Positions 8,412 to 16,891 of a stretch of DNA of 55,626 bases are shown piece by piece; the stretch's first letter is position 1; each line of letters begins with the position of its first letter. Where the stretch lies: NCBI GenBank assembly GCA_021772025.1, contig JAETNT010000025.1, positions 1-55,626 on the forward strand. The letters run 5' to 3'. The notes beneath the pieces are model-generated. The model saw nothing but the letters and a program-made list of their open reading frames with translations. It did no database searches and was not told the DNA's origin. A program made the translations under genes and the position numbers. This DNA is from Enterocloster bolteae. GTDB taxonomy: Bacteria > Bacillota > Clostridia > Lachnospirales > Lachnospiraceae.

Positions 8412-9458
8412 TTACTCATCCAGGATTTCCTTATCCCGCTCTTTCTCCGGCCCGGCATAGATTCTGTCTTCTATACGGATTGCCACATTTTTCTTGTAAA
8501 CTCCCATCTTTCCGGTAAACCAGGGCTGTCTCCCCACAAATACCTTCAGATGGCTGTCCTTGGGTTTATTGAGGCTGATCACATCGCCCACCTGAAGCTG
8601 CGCCAGATCCCGAAGGCCCAGCTCCACGGTTCCCAGCTGCCCGGTTATGGGAAGCGGGGAGAAACGGATATGATCCAGGAGCGCTTCCTTGTTGTCCTCA
8701 TAGGCAAAGCCCCTGGCTATGTGCTTGCGGCTGTCTATCAGATGGAAAATGAACTCAAGCAGGGTTCCCGGTATACAGAGCTTTATCTTTTCAACCGCCA
8801 ATCCCGCCACATCCACATTCAGGTGCACAATGGCCACGGTTTCATCCAGGCCCACCTCCTGGACCATGCTGGGATTTTCCTCCACCCTCTGGATCTTAAA
8901 GCTGACATTGATGTAATTGGAAAATCCGTCCTTTAAGGCCAGGACAAAATATTCTACTATCCGCCGGTATAAGGCCACCTCCACATCCGAATAGCGGTAC
9001 TTTTGCTCTACCCTGACAATCTCGTCACCGCCGCCCAGCATATGGTTGATAAGCGTAATCACAAGCCCAGGGGTGACGTGGAGCATAAGCGGGACACTAT
9101 TCTTGATCTTGTCCTGGATTTCCGCATTTGCCATGGTGATGCTGTCATTCTCATGCAGCGAATTCACAAACTCATAATATCTGCGCTCCTGGACCTCCAG
9201 AACCGTAATATCGGTCAGCACCCTGAATATGCCATTCACCTGGGAAGTCAGTATCCTGGCATAATTCTCAAAGACACTGTTGAGTATTTTCATCTTGTCC
9301 TTGGTGAACTTCCTTGGACTGTAAAAATCATATTTGCTGTATTTTGTTTCTTCTGCTTCTGTCTTCTGTTCAACCGCCTGCACCTCTTCTTCAGGCCCGC
9401 TGCCCTGCATGGACTTAAGAAGCGCGTCTATCTGACTTTGGGATAATACATCTGCCAT
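8412..9458 (-). CDS. fliM: Flagellar motor switch protein FliM
   Basis: C-ring protein that binds CheY-P and FliG. The N-terminal CheY-binding peptide is LSQSQIDALLKSM; the middle CheC-like domain spans about residues 50-230, and a C-terminal SpoA domain with LQVGDVISLNKP follows. I use the ATG at 9458, eight bases after AAGGTGG, in preference to a GTG at 9468-9470. It directly follows motB; the fliL gene that normally lies between motB and fliM in clostridia is missing. Confidence 0.95.
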   Translation of the reverse strand: MADVLSQSQIDALLKSMQGSGPEEEVQAVEQKTEAEETKYSKYDFYSPRKFTKDKMKILNSVFENYARILTSQVNGIFRVLTDITVLEVQERRYYEFVNSLHENDSITMANAEIQDKIKNSVPLMLHVTPGLVITLINHMLGGGDEIVRVEQKYRYSDVEVALYRRIVEYFVLALKDGFSNYINVSFKIQRVEENPSMVQEVGLDETVAIVHLNVDVAGLAVEKIKLCIPGTLLEFIFHLIDSRKHIARGFAYEDNKEALLDHIRFSPLPITGQLGTVELGLRDLAQLQVGDVISLNKPKDSHLKVFVGRQPWFTGKMGVYKKNVAIRIEDRIYAGPEKERDKEILDE

Positions 9459-9481
9459 TGCTAAAGCCACCTTTACTAAAT

Positions 9482-10465
9482 TTATTCAGCCGCTGTTCCT
9501 CCGGTCTCTTTTGCCGTATCCCCGGAAGGAAAACCAGGTTCAGCAGACGCGCTCTCCGGAATGTCCGCCGCAGGAGACATGGTAGTGGACACGCCGTCAG
9601 CGCTGGGAGCTGCAGGCGCAAACCCATGACCGGACCCATCCGCATCCTGGCCCTGGCCCGTGACCACGGTCCTGTCCGCATTCACACCGCTGTTGTATTC
9701 ATCGTAATACCGGTTCATGGAATGAAGGTCCGCGCCCTCGTCAATCATCAGTATCTCCACACGGCGGTTCTTGGTCCGGCCCTCCCGTGTGCTGTTATCC
9801 GCGACCGGGCGGAACTGCCCATAGCTTATGTTCACCAGCTTTTCAGGCTTGATGACGCCCTTTTCCTGTATGAATATGCATACCTCCGCGGCGCGCATGG
9901 CAGACAGCATGCGGTCCGTCCTGGGATTATTTGGCCTGTCCGGGTCCCCCTGGGCCGTATGCGCCATGATGTTGATCTGCGACACCCCATCCTGGGCAGG
10001 GCCTATGACATCACAGAATACATCCAGTGTAGTCTTGCCCTGGTCTGTCAGGATGGAACTGTCACCGTCAAAAAAAGTCTTGTCCTCAAAAACAATGAAG
10101 GTATAATCCTCACCTCTGGATACGGTCACACCGTCAATCCCAATCTCATTCATCCGTTCAGCCAGGGTCAGATAGAGCTTGTCAATGTCGACCGGGGTTT
10201 CAGTCTCAGGAACATCCAGCGTCCCCTCCATCTCGCTCTCGGCATTACCAACAGGTGAATTAATGGACACCTGTTCCTGCACTTCCTGGGTGGACCGGGG
10301 ATATATGCTCCGCACAAATACCTCCCACTTCTGCTCATTCAGATTGGACATGGCAAACAGCATGATAAAAAAAGTAAGGAGCAGGGTGACCATGTCCCCA
10401 TATGTATCCATCCAGTTCCCGCCGCCGTCGGTGGGCCGTTTCCTTTTATTCCTCACTGTCGCCAC
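9482..10465 (-). CDS. motB: Flagellar motor stator protein MotB
   Basis: Stator subunit that anchors MotA to peptidoglycan. One N-terminal helix carries the proton-binding Asp in TYGDMVTLLLTFFIMLFAMS. An OmpA-like peptidoglycan-binding domain covers about residues 115-245, with AHTAQGDPDRPNNPRTDRM and GQFRPVADNSTREGRTKNRR. The last 75 residues are a low-complexity Ala/Gly/Asp-rich tail. The start is GTG, overlapping the 3' end of motA by 20 bp, so coupling is likely. Confidence 0.95.
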   Translation of the reverse strand: MATVRNKRKRPTDGGGNWMDTYGDMVTLLLTFFIMLFAMSNLNEQKWEVFVRSIYPRSTQEVQEQVSINSPVGNAESEMEGTLDVPETETPVDIDKLYLTLAERMNEIGIDGVTVSRGEDYTFIVFEDKTFFDGDSSILTDQGKTTLDVFCDVIGPAQDGVSQINIMAHTAQGDPDRPNNPRTDRMLSAMRAAEVCIFIQEKGVIKPEKLVNISYGQFRPVADNSTREGRTKNRRVEILMIDEGADLHSMNRYYDEYNSGVNADRTVVTGQGQDADGSGHGFAPAAPSADGVSTTMSPAADIPESASAEPGFPSGDTAKETGGTAAE

Positions 10466-11270
10466 CTCCGCCCTTGGCGCTGCCGGCTTCTGCCTTTGAC
10501 AAAAGCTTTCTCTGCTGGGACTGCTTGATGGAGGCCAGAAGATGTTCCCTTAAGTACTTGGGATTCTCTCCTGACTGGATTGCAATGATTCCTTCTATGA
10601 TGGTGGAACAATATAGTTCCTCCTCGTCCTGGCGTATGCGCAGTTTCTTTGCAATGGGATGGAAAATCAGGTTGGAAAGCACGCTTCCGTAGAAGGTGGT
10701 AATCAGGGCCACTGACATATCCTGTCCCAAATTTGTGGCTCCTCCCCCGTCATCCAGATTCAGCCCCTTTAACATATTGATCAGTCCTACCAGGGTCCCT
10801 ATCATGCCGAAGGCGGGGGCATAGGTCGACGCCTTTTCATACAATCCCGCAACTTCGTCATGGCGGGTCATCATGTTCTCCAGTTCCCGCTCCAGCACAA
10901 AACGGACTTTATCCGGGTCATTGGCATCCACAATCATAAGCACGCTCTGCCTGAAAAAAGGATCTTTGATTTCATCCGCCTTTTCTTCCAGGGCCAGAAG
11001 GCCGCTCTGACGCGCAATCATGGCCAGATCCACCAGCTGCTCAACAAGTTTCGGAATGTTATATTGTTTCCCCCTGAAAAGGACCATGATATGTTTGGGG
11101 ATATCCATCAGGATGGACAGGGGATAGCTTGCAACCGTAGCTGCAAGGGTCCCTCCCACAACAATCAGGATACTGGACTTATCCACGAAATTCCCCAATT
11201 TGTCGGTTCCGATTCCGTTTACTATCAGGAAAGTGCCAACTACAATTCCAATCAGTGTTGTTATGTCCAT
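10446..11270 (-). CDS. motA: Flagellar motor stator protein MotA
   Basis: Proton-channel subunit of the stator, forming a ring around MotB. Four membrane helices are seen, the first with LIGIVVGTFLIVNGIG, and the cytoplasmic loop has the charged residues that contact FliG. The signatures GGTLAATVASYPL and APAFGMIGTLVGLINML are characteristic, the latter near residue 155. At 274 residues it has family length. AGGAGG stands nine bases ahead of the ATG. Confidence 0.95.
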   Translation of the reverse strand: MDITTLIGIVVGTFLIVNGIGTDKLGNFVDKSSILIVVGGTLAATVASYPLSILMDIPKHIMVLFRGKQYNIPKLVEQLVDLAMIARQSGLLALEEKADEIKDPFFRQSVLMIVDANDPDKVRFVLERELENMMTRHDEVAGLYEKASTYAPAFGMIGTLVGLINMLKGLNLDDGGGATNLGQDMSVALITTFYGSVLSNLIFHPIAKKLRIRQDEEELYCSTIIEGIIAIQSGENPKYLREHLLASIKQSQQRKLLSKAEAGSAKGGGGDSEE

Positions 11271-11297
11271 GTTACGATGCCTCCTGTGCCCACAGCT

Positions 11298-11498
11298 TTA
11301 CTTTGATTTGTCCTCAAAGCTGATACAGTTGTTCAGGAATCCCGCTTCCTGTTTTATGATTGAATCAACCGTATCTTTTACCAGGTAATAATTACCGTTC
11401 ATCATTTTTATCTTTGTCTCCGGAATCGACTCCATATATTCAATCTGGAATAAATTGAGGTAGAGTATTTCTCCGTTCAGGCGGATGACTTTAATCAT
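11298..11498 (-). CDS. flbD: FlbD-family flagellar protein
   Basis: Small conserved protein of Firmicute and spirochete flagellar operons, also called SwrD, linked in Bacillus to motor power. The 66 residues begin MIKVIRLNGEILYLN, the family start, and contain ETKIKMMNGNYYLVKDTVD. I chose the ATG at 11498 because GAGGGG lies just upstream; a longer frame back to 11552 has no support. It lies between flgE and motA, its usual place. Confidence 0.9.
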   Translation of the reverse strand: MIKVIRLNGEILYLNLFQIEYMESIPETKIKMMNGNYYLVKDTVDSIIKQEAGFLNNCISFEDKSK

Positions 11499-11559
11499 AT
11501 AGCCCCTCTTTCCAAGGCTTTCCCCGGTCCTTTTAAGAACCAGGGAAAGCAATTGTCTT

Positions 11560-12558
11560 TTAACGCTTCATATTAACCAGTTCCGATAATATCTCATCAC
11601 TGACCGTGATGATTTTTGAATTGGCCTGGAACCCCCTCTGGGTTGTGATCATCTCCGAAAACTCCTTTGCCAGGTCTACGTTTGACGCCTCCAGATAACC
11701 GCTCATAAGGGAGGAGGTGGCCCCTCCCGGCACAGTGGCTGAGCAGGCGCCTGAGTTGTCGCCTGTGGAAGCCACATAGTAGCTGCCGCCTGCCTTCATA
11801 AGGCCTTCCTGGTTCTGGAACGTGGCCACCGCAACCTTGCCGATGGATACCTGACGGTCCTCGGTTACCGTGGCGCCGCCCTTGGTCACCTCCACCGGGA
11901 TTGTCACCGTAACCTCACCCAGGCTGTTAATCTGTATACTGGAAGTCAGCAGTGATTCCGCGTCATCATCAAACTCCAGGTCCCATGTGGATGTACCGTC
12001 CGCCGCGATTGACAGTTTTGCGGCAGTGGGAACCCGCAGGGATACCAGGTTGTCGGTTTCCACATCGGTTGCATCGTCTTTTGTCCGGAAACCGTAGACA
12101 AAGTTTTTCCCATCCGTAAGGTGTCCCCGGCTGTCCAGCTGGAACTGACCCACACGGGTATATTCATAACCGGCTCCCTTGATATTGGCCGTGATTTCAG
12201 CTGTGTCAGTTCCCGTCATGGAAGTGGACTTGTCCGGAACCGATGCCGTGATGAAAAATCCCTGGGCATTGAGACATGCGTTCAGACCGCCTACCTGGGA
12301 CGGTGTGCTGGCCGTCATGTCCGTGATGATGGAACCCATCAATGTTCCGTATCCGTACTGGGCGCCGTTGGTTCCTGCCGCCGTTCCCAGCACCCCTCCT
12401 GTGGAATTGACCGCGCTCTGGTACATGGCCTCCTTAAAGGTAAAGGTCTGGGCCTTGAATCCAAAAGTGTTTACATTTGCTATGTTATTACCTATAACGT
12501 CTAATTTGCTCTGATGCGCCCGCAAACCTGCGACCGCTGAGTCCATTGCTCTTAACAT
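11560..12558 (-). CDS. flgE: Flagellar hook protein FlgE
   Basis: Hook subunit polymerising into the universal joint. The N-terminal export signature is MDSAVAGLRAHQSKLDVIGN followed by IANVNTFGFK; the C-terminal helix has NVDLAKEFSEMITTQRGFQA. At 332 residues it is a short hook protein. The usual hydrophobic LAIDGDGFF motif after the first domain is replaced by LNACLNAQGFF, which puts a cysteine there. Its place after flgD and before flbD marks it as the hook rather than FlgF or FlgG. A good AAAGGAT site precedes the ATG. Confidence 0.92.
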   Translation of the reverse strand: MLRAMDSAVAGLRAHQSKLDVIGNNIANVNTFGFKAQTFTFKEAMYQSAVNSTGGVLGTAAGTNGAQYGYGTLMGSIITDMTASTPSQVGGLNACLNAQGFFITASVPDKSTSMTGTDTAEITANIKGAGYEYTRVGQFQLDSRGHLTDGKNFVYGFRTKDDATDVETDNLVSLRVPTAAKLSIAADGTSTWDLEFDDDAESLLTSSIQINSLGEVTVTIPVEVTKGGATVTEDRQVSIGKVAVATFQNQEGLMKAGGSYYVASTGDNSGACSATVPGGATSSLMSGYLEASNVDLAKEFSEMITTQRGFQANSKIITVSDEILSELVNMKR

Positions 12559-12627
12559 GATTGAATCCTTTCCGCTGTCCCTGCCGGTGCGCTTCGGGCA
12601 TCCGGCCAGGCACTCTCTCAGTCCTGC

Positions 12628-13011
12628 CTACATCAGGACAGCACTATCAATATTTGTGAAAACTCTGTCTTTCATATCGTCCTGCGTCATGGTGGTGACC
12701 ACCACGTTATTGGGTACATTGACAATGAATACGCCCTGGCTTCCAATCACCGCAACATCCCTGGCGCCTTTCCTGCGCGCCTCTTCCACGGCATGTTCAA
12801 GCCTGCCCAAAAGCTGGCTGTCCACCGCGATGCCTCTTTCCTCCAAACGTCTGGAAGCGTGTTTGGAAAAATTCAGGCTTTCATCCATACGGGCCTTCAG
12901 TAGTTCGCCAAAGCTGGCGCTGCTTCCATTCCCGTCCCGGACAGACACGGATTTACTGCTTCCATCCGTCTGGGCAAAACCCGGATTATATATTCCATTT
13001 ATTCCCATCAT
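12628..13011 (-). CDS. Flagellar hook-operon protein of the TIGR02530 type
   Basis: A 127-residue protein of the family found between flgD and flgE in clostridia and bacilli, whose biochemical role is not settled. Visible features are FGELLKARMDESLNFSKHAS with the family core FSKHASRRLEERGI, then LEHAVEEARRKGARDVAV and a C-terminus with FIVNVPNNVVVTTM. The start at 13011 is preceded by AGGAAGGA; a longer frame starts at 13029 inside that site. Location and the FSKHA motif make the family call good, the function open. Confidence 0.85.
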   Translation of the reverse strand: MMGINGIYNPGFAQTDGSSKSVSVRDGNGSSASFGELLKARMDESLNFSKHASRRLEERGIAVDSQLLGRLEHAVEEARRKGARDVAVIGSQGVFIVNVPNNVVVTTMTQDDMKDRVFTNIDSAVLM

Positions 13012-13038
13012 CTTATTCCTTCCTGACATGCATGAAAA

Positions 13039-13611
13039 TCAGACATACAGGTTCTCATCAAGGAGGGGGTTTTCCGTCTTGCCTTTTTCCGTTACCTTAT
13101 CGCCTTCTCCTCCCTCATTTCCCCCTTCTTCATCCTCATCTTCCGCATAGGGGTTATCAATGCGGCCGATGCCAAGGACATAGGAAAGAGGATATTCCTC
13201 ATCGTCGCCTTCCAGCTTAAGCATAGGCACTCCGCCGGTCAGGTTCACTGATTCCACTTTTCCATATTTAACATCCACCGGAACCGGCAGGCCATTGGGC
13301 CCTTCCTTGGTCACCGCCACCGTAAGCTCCTGTCCCACAAGACCTGCCGCGTAAGTCTGGCTGGTAACTGCCGTTGACGTGGTGATGGAATCCGTCATGG
13401 CGCCCATGGACTGGACCATGGCCATCTGTGTCATCTGACCCATCATCTCGCTGTTGGACATGGGATTGGTCATATCCTGATTGGCCAGCTGCGCTGCCAG
13501 AAGCTTGATGAAGCTGGTAACTGTCAGCGTGTTCTTTTCCGTGGACCCTGCTGAATAATATTGCTGGGTATAAGGGTCTGTGGTACCGCTTACCGAAACA
13601 TTATCTGCCAT
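13039..13611 (-). CDS. flgD: Flagellar hook assembly protein FlgD
   Basis: Hook-cap protein that scaffolds FlgE polymerisation and is exported. The family motif is SFIKLLAAQLANQDMTNPMS near residues 34-53, followed by the Met/Gln-rich EMMGQMTQMAMVQSMGAM helix. The C-terminal part ends in a Glu/Gly-rich acidic stretch. At 190 residues it is short, like other clostridial FlgD. AGGAGG stands ten bases before the ATG. Confidence 0.92.
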   Translation of the reverse strand: MADNVSVSGTTDPYTQQYYSAGSTEKNTLTVTSFIKLLAAQLANQDMTNPMSNSEMMGQMTQMAMVQSMGAMTDSITTSTAVTSQTYAAGLVGQELTVAVTKEGPNGLPVPVDVKYGKVESVNLTGGVPMLKLEGDDEEYPLSYVLGIGRIDNPYAEDEDEEGGNEGGEGDKVTEKGKTENPLLDENLYV

Positions 13612-13629
13612 CGTTTTAAATCCTCCTGT

Positions 13630-14877
13630 CTATATAAGGCCCAGCCGGAGCTGCTGGGCAAATGAATCCCGCTGCCCCCTCCTTCTGTCGTCCTTTTGTT
13701 CACCGGGCTCCCTGCGGCCTTCCCTGCCGCCTTCCCTTGAATCCCCAAACTGCTGCTGGGACTGATAGGTGTAAATCACCGTCTCCCTGCCCGTCTTATC
13801 CTCCAGGATTCCTGCTATCTGACCTGCGTTCTGGCTGAGGATTTCCAGGGTCTTGGGGTTGTCCGACATCAGGGATACCGATGTGCGCCCGGCTTCATAG
13901 ATGACCCTCAGTGTCACCTTCCCCAAAGAAGCAGGCTCAAACTCAATGGTCAGCGTACCGTCACGCTCCGGCAGCCTGTCTGCCAGGGTCTTGGCAAATG
14001 CCTCCGGCAGTTCCTCCATGCTTGTCCTTACCGGACTTTGGGTCCCTGCCTGTCCCGCAATTCCATAGTCCTTGGGCTGCACAGCCTGCTGGGAATCCGC
14101 TGCATGGGCCAAAGGCAGTTCCTCCTCTGGCTGACCATTGCCGGCCGCGCTGTCCCGGGTCTGCGCCTTAACAGGAATCTCGGGAACGGTCTGTTCCGGT
14201 CCAGCCGCCTGCTGCTCCGGTTTCGTAAATCCTTCTGCCGGCCGGACCATTGCAGGTTCCTCCTGATTACGGTTTTCTTCTGCCATGGGCACAGGAAACA
14301 CCTCTTCTTTTCCTAATGCCTTGAATAAACCGTCCGTCTGTCCTGCGGGACTTACATCTGCATCCAAAACCGTCTGCACCATATCCCCAAGGATTCCCGG
14401 ACCAAAATTCCCATTCTCCGGCAGCCCCTGGCCTGCCTCCTGTCCTAACGCATCTGCCGCGTCCTCCCGGACAGCCGACGCCTGTACCTGCACCCAAAGG
14501 CCCGAACCCTGTGCGTCCGAAACAGCGGCATCCCACTGCTCCGGCAGCTGACCCGGATCCATGCGGAATTGAAAGGTGAAATCCTTCAGGACACCGCCTG
14601 TGTCTGCCTTAACAGCCTCCAGCGGAATCCGCCCGGACACCGGTTCCCCGGCATCACTATCCTTTTTATCCGCCGGGCCTGGCTTGTCCCTGGTCTCCCC
14701 CTTCTTTGACAGCCGTTCTTCTGTTTCCCGGCGGTCCAGGGCCTGCTGCCTGCCTCTTAGCATCCGCAGGAAATCCGTCCCGCTCCTGTCATCCCCTTTA
14801 TCCCGGTTAACAGATACATCCGGACCAGCGGTATCCACGGCCTGCCGCACCATCTGCGTCATATCCATCCTTATCAA
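13630..14877 (-). CDS. fliK: Flagellar hook-length control protein FliK
   Basis: Secreted ruler protein that sets hook length and triggers the FlhB switch. The conserved C-terminal domain (about residues 285-375) holds RDGTLTIEFEPASLGKVTLR and ILSQNAGQIAGIL. The long N-terminal part is Gln/Pro/Glu-rich and poorly conserved, as in the family. A TTG at 14877 is best placed relative to AGGAGG (seven bases); an ATG three codons later is the alternative. It lies between fliJ and flgD in the normal order, but an inserted palindrome separates it from fliJ. Confidence 0.9.
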   Translation of the reverse strand: MIRMDMTQMVRQAVDTAGPDVSVNRDKGDDRSGTDFLRMLRGRQQALDRRETEERLSKKGETRDKPGPADKKDSDAGEPVSGRIPLEAVKADTGGVLKDFTFQFRMDPGQLPEQWDAAVSDAQGSGLWVQVQASAVREDAADALGQEAGQGLPENGNFGPGILGDMVQTVLDADVSPAGQTDGLFKALGKEEVFPVPMAEENRNQEEPAMVRPAEGFTKPEQQAAGPEQTVPEIPVKAQTRDSAAGNGQPEEELPLAHAADSQQAVQPKDYGIAGQAGTQSPVRTSMEELPEAFAKTLADRLPERDGTLTIEFEPASLGKVTLRVIYEAGRTSVSLMSDNPKTLEILSQNAGQIAGILEDKTGRETVIYTYQSQQQFGDSREGGREGRREPGEQKDDRRRGQRDSFAQQLRLGLI

Positions 14878-14959
14878 ACCTGTCCCTCCTTTCTATGTGA
14901 TATTTATAATCAACAGCCTGACAGCTGTGACTACCTTAACAGCCCTATATACGGCCCCG

Positions 14960-15121
14960 GTGTGCTGACCTGTTGATTTCTGGTAAAACTCCGCAGGATA
15001 TTTTTCTGAGAGTGCAGGTCAAAAAACGGAGGCGTAGCGGTGGCTGCGCTGAGTATTTTTGACCTGTGCTATCAGGAAAATAGACAAGGAAGTTTGCCTG
15101 AATATCAACAGGTCGGCACAC
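14960..15121. repeat. 162-bp imperfect palindrome, MITE-like, between fliJ and fliK
   Basis: The ends are TGTGCTGACCTGTTGAT (from 14961) and ATCAACAGGTCGGCACA (to 15120), inverted repeats with one mismatch; the outermost bases 14960 and 15121 also pair. Further inward, GCAGGTCAAAAA at about 15015-15026 pairs with TTTTTGACCTGTGC at about 15055-15068, and the centre contains CGGAGGCGTAGCGGTGGCTGCGCTGAG. The whole segment can fold into one long interrupted hairpin. It has no reading frame. Its right end includes the first base of the fliJ stop codon. This structure resembles a non-autonomous mobile palindrome rather than a simple terminator. Confidence 0.65.
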
Positions 15122-15567
15122 TAGTTCCGGCTCCTGGTAATGTCCCTGATGATGAATTCTTCCACAAATCCCTCTTCTTCCTTCATCTCAGCCCTCTGGT
15201 AAGCCTGCATCCTTTTATCCTTCAGTTTTTCAAACTTGGAAGTGTCCACCTTGGCGGAAATCACCTCTTTCTTCTTGCTCTCTTCCCGCTTTCTTAAAAA
15301 AGACAGCTCTTCCTTTTCCTGGCTGATGATTTCTTCCATCCTGCCAATACACATGTCGTAAAGACGGAAGTTCTCAATGGAAGCGCCCGTGGATTTTGTC
15401 TGGTCAAATCCCTCCTGGAATCCGTTTAATTTTTCCTTCAGCCGGACAATCTGCTCCTGTTTCGTCATAACATTCCTGGCAATGACCGCATGCTCTGACC
15501 TGAGCTCATCCAGCACCTGGGTCTTATAATCCAGTACGGTATCAAGGCTGTATTTAAACCGCTTCAA
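15121..15567 (-). CDS. fliJ: Flagellar export protein FliJ
   Basis: Soluble coiled-coil stalk of the export ATPase complex, interacting with FliI and FlhA. The 148 residues are nearly all helical and charged, from RFKYSLDTVLDYKTQVLDEL at the N-terminus to heptad-rich stretches with EEIISQEKEELSFLRKREES. This weakly conserved family is recognised by length, coiled coil and its position after fliI. The start is TTG, eight bases after AGGAGG. The stop codon abuts the palindrome at 14960-15121. Confidence 0.9.
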   Translation of the reverse strand: MKRFKYSLDTVLDYKTQVLDELRSEHAVIARNVMTKQEQIVRLKEKLNGFQEGFDQTKSTGASIENFRLYDMCIGRMEEIISQEKEELSFLRKREESKKKEVISAKVDTSKFEKLKDKRMQAYQRAEMKEEEGFVEEFIIRDITRSRN

Positions 15568-15581
15568 CGGCCTTCCCTCCT

Positions 15582-16883
15582 TTAACCTGCAATGTTCTGT
15601 ATCAGCCTCAGGGTTTCATCGTAAGTAAACGACTCGTCTATACCCTGCTGTAAAAATGAATTCATGCTGTTAATCTTGGCAACCGCCTCGTCCAGGGCCG
15701 TGTTGGTCCCCTTCTTATAGGCGCCGATGGAAATAAGGTCCGAATTCTTCTGGTACAGGCCCAGCATATTACGGAAACGCGAGGCAGCCCTCCTGTGTTC
15801 CTCCCCCACCACCTCCACCATAAGCCTGGATATGCTGGCCCCGATATCAATGGCAGGGAAATGGTTCTCATTGGCAAGCTGGCGGCTCAGTACAATATGC
15901 CCGTCCAGGATACCCCGGACCGTGTCCGCTATGGGTTCATTGGTGTCATCCCCTTCCACCAGTACGGTGTACACACCGGTTATGGAGCCCTTGTTAAAAT
16001 TGCCGCTCCGCTCTAAAAGCCGGGGGAATTCAGCGTATATGGAAGGCGTGTAGCCTCTGGCTATGGGCGGTTCCCCGATGGCCAGGCCGATTTCCCTCTG
16101 GGCCATGGCATACCGGGTAAGGGAGTCCATCATAAGCAGTACATCATTGCCCTGGTCCCTGAAATATTCCGCTATGGTGGTGGCAACCAGGGGACACTTC
16201 ATCCTCAGCATGGCCGGCTGGTCCGAGGTGGCCACCACCAAAATGGAGCGGCGCATCCCCTCCTCCCCCAGATCCTTTTCCACAAACTCCAGCACTTCCC
16301 TTCCACGCTCCCCCACCAGCGCGATGACATTAATATCCGCCTTCACATTCTTTGCTATCATGCCCATCAGGGTACTCTTGCCCACGCCGGATCCGGCAAA
16401 TATTCCGATTCTCTGGCCCTTTCCAATGGTATTCAGCCCGTCAATGGCCTTGACCCCAAATTCCAGGCGTTCCCTGATGGGGGGACGGTTTAAGGGGTTG
16501 ATATAGGGACTGCTGACCGTGTAGAAGCGGTTTGCCTTAAACCCCTCCTTGCCGTCTATGGGCTCCCCCAGGGCATCAATGATCCTGCCTATGAGGAAGT
16601 CCCCCACAGGCACCTTCAGACGGCGTTTGGTATTGCGCACAAAGCTTCCTGAGGTGATTCCGCTTGTGGCCTCGTATGTCATGATCTGTATCTTTCCATC
16701 CTTAAAGCCCACCACCTCGGCCGGCATCTGGCAGTTCTGCTCTTCGTTATAAATCATCACGATATCGCCGATACTGGACCTGCCGCCGGAAGCCTCCATC
16801 AGCATACCCACCACATTTTCAATTTTTCCGATATGGCTGACTGTTTCTGATTTGGCAATCAGCTTGGGGATTTTTTCAAACAT
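15582..16883 (-). CDS. fliI: Flagellum-specific export ATPase FliI
   Basis: Hexameric F1-like ATPase energising flagellar export at the cytoplasmic face. The Walker A loop is GIFAGSGVGKSTLMGM (near residue 160), Walker B is DVLLMMDSLTRYAMAQREIG, and the arginine-rich signatures VGERGREVLEFVE and EFPRLLERSGN are present. At 433 residues it is family length. An AGGAG site stands before the ATG. It is preceded by fliH, its regulator, and followed by fliJ. Confidence 0.97.
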   Translation of the reverse strand: MFEKIPKLIAKSETVSHIGKIENVVGMLMEASGGRSSIGDIVMIYNEEQNCQMPAEVVGFKDGKIQIMTYEATSGITSGSFVRNTKRRLKVPVGDFLIGRIIDALGEPIDGKEGFKANRFYTVSSPYINPLNRPPIRERLEFGVKAIDGLNTIGKGQRIGIFAGSGVGKSTLMGMIAKNVKADINVIALVGERGREVLEFVEKDLGEEGMRRSILVVATSDQPAMLRMKCPLVATTIAEYFRDQGNDVLLMMDSLTRYAMAQREIGLAIGEPPIARGYTPSIYAEFPRLLERSGNFNKGSITGVYTVLVEGDDTNEPIADTVRGILDGHIVLSRQLANENHFPAIDIGASISRLMVEVVGEEHRRAASRFRNMLGLYQKNSDLISIGAYKKGTNTALDEAVAKINSMNSFLQQGIDESFTYDETLRLIQNIAG

Positions 16884-16891
16884 AAGCGCTC

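Noticed and set aside
12557..13150. A 197-codon plus-strand frame opposite the flgD/TIGR02530/flgE region
   Set aside because: Serine- and proline-rich shadow of well-supported minus-strand genes.
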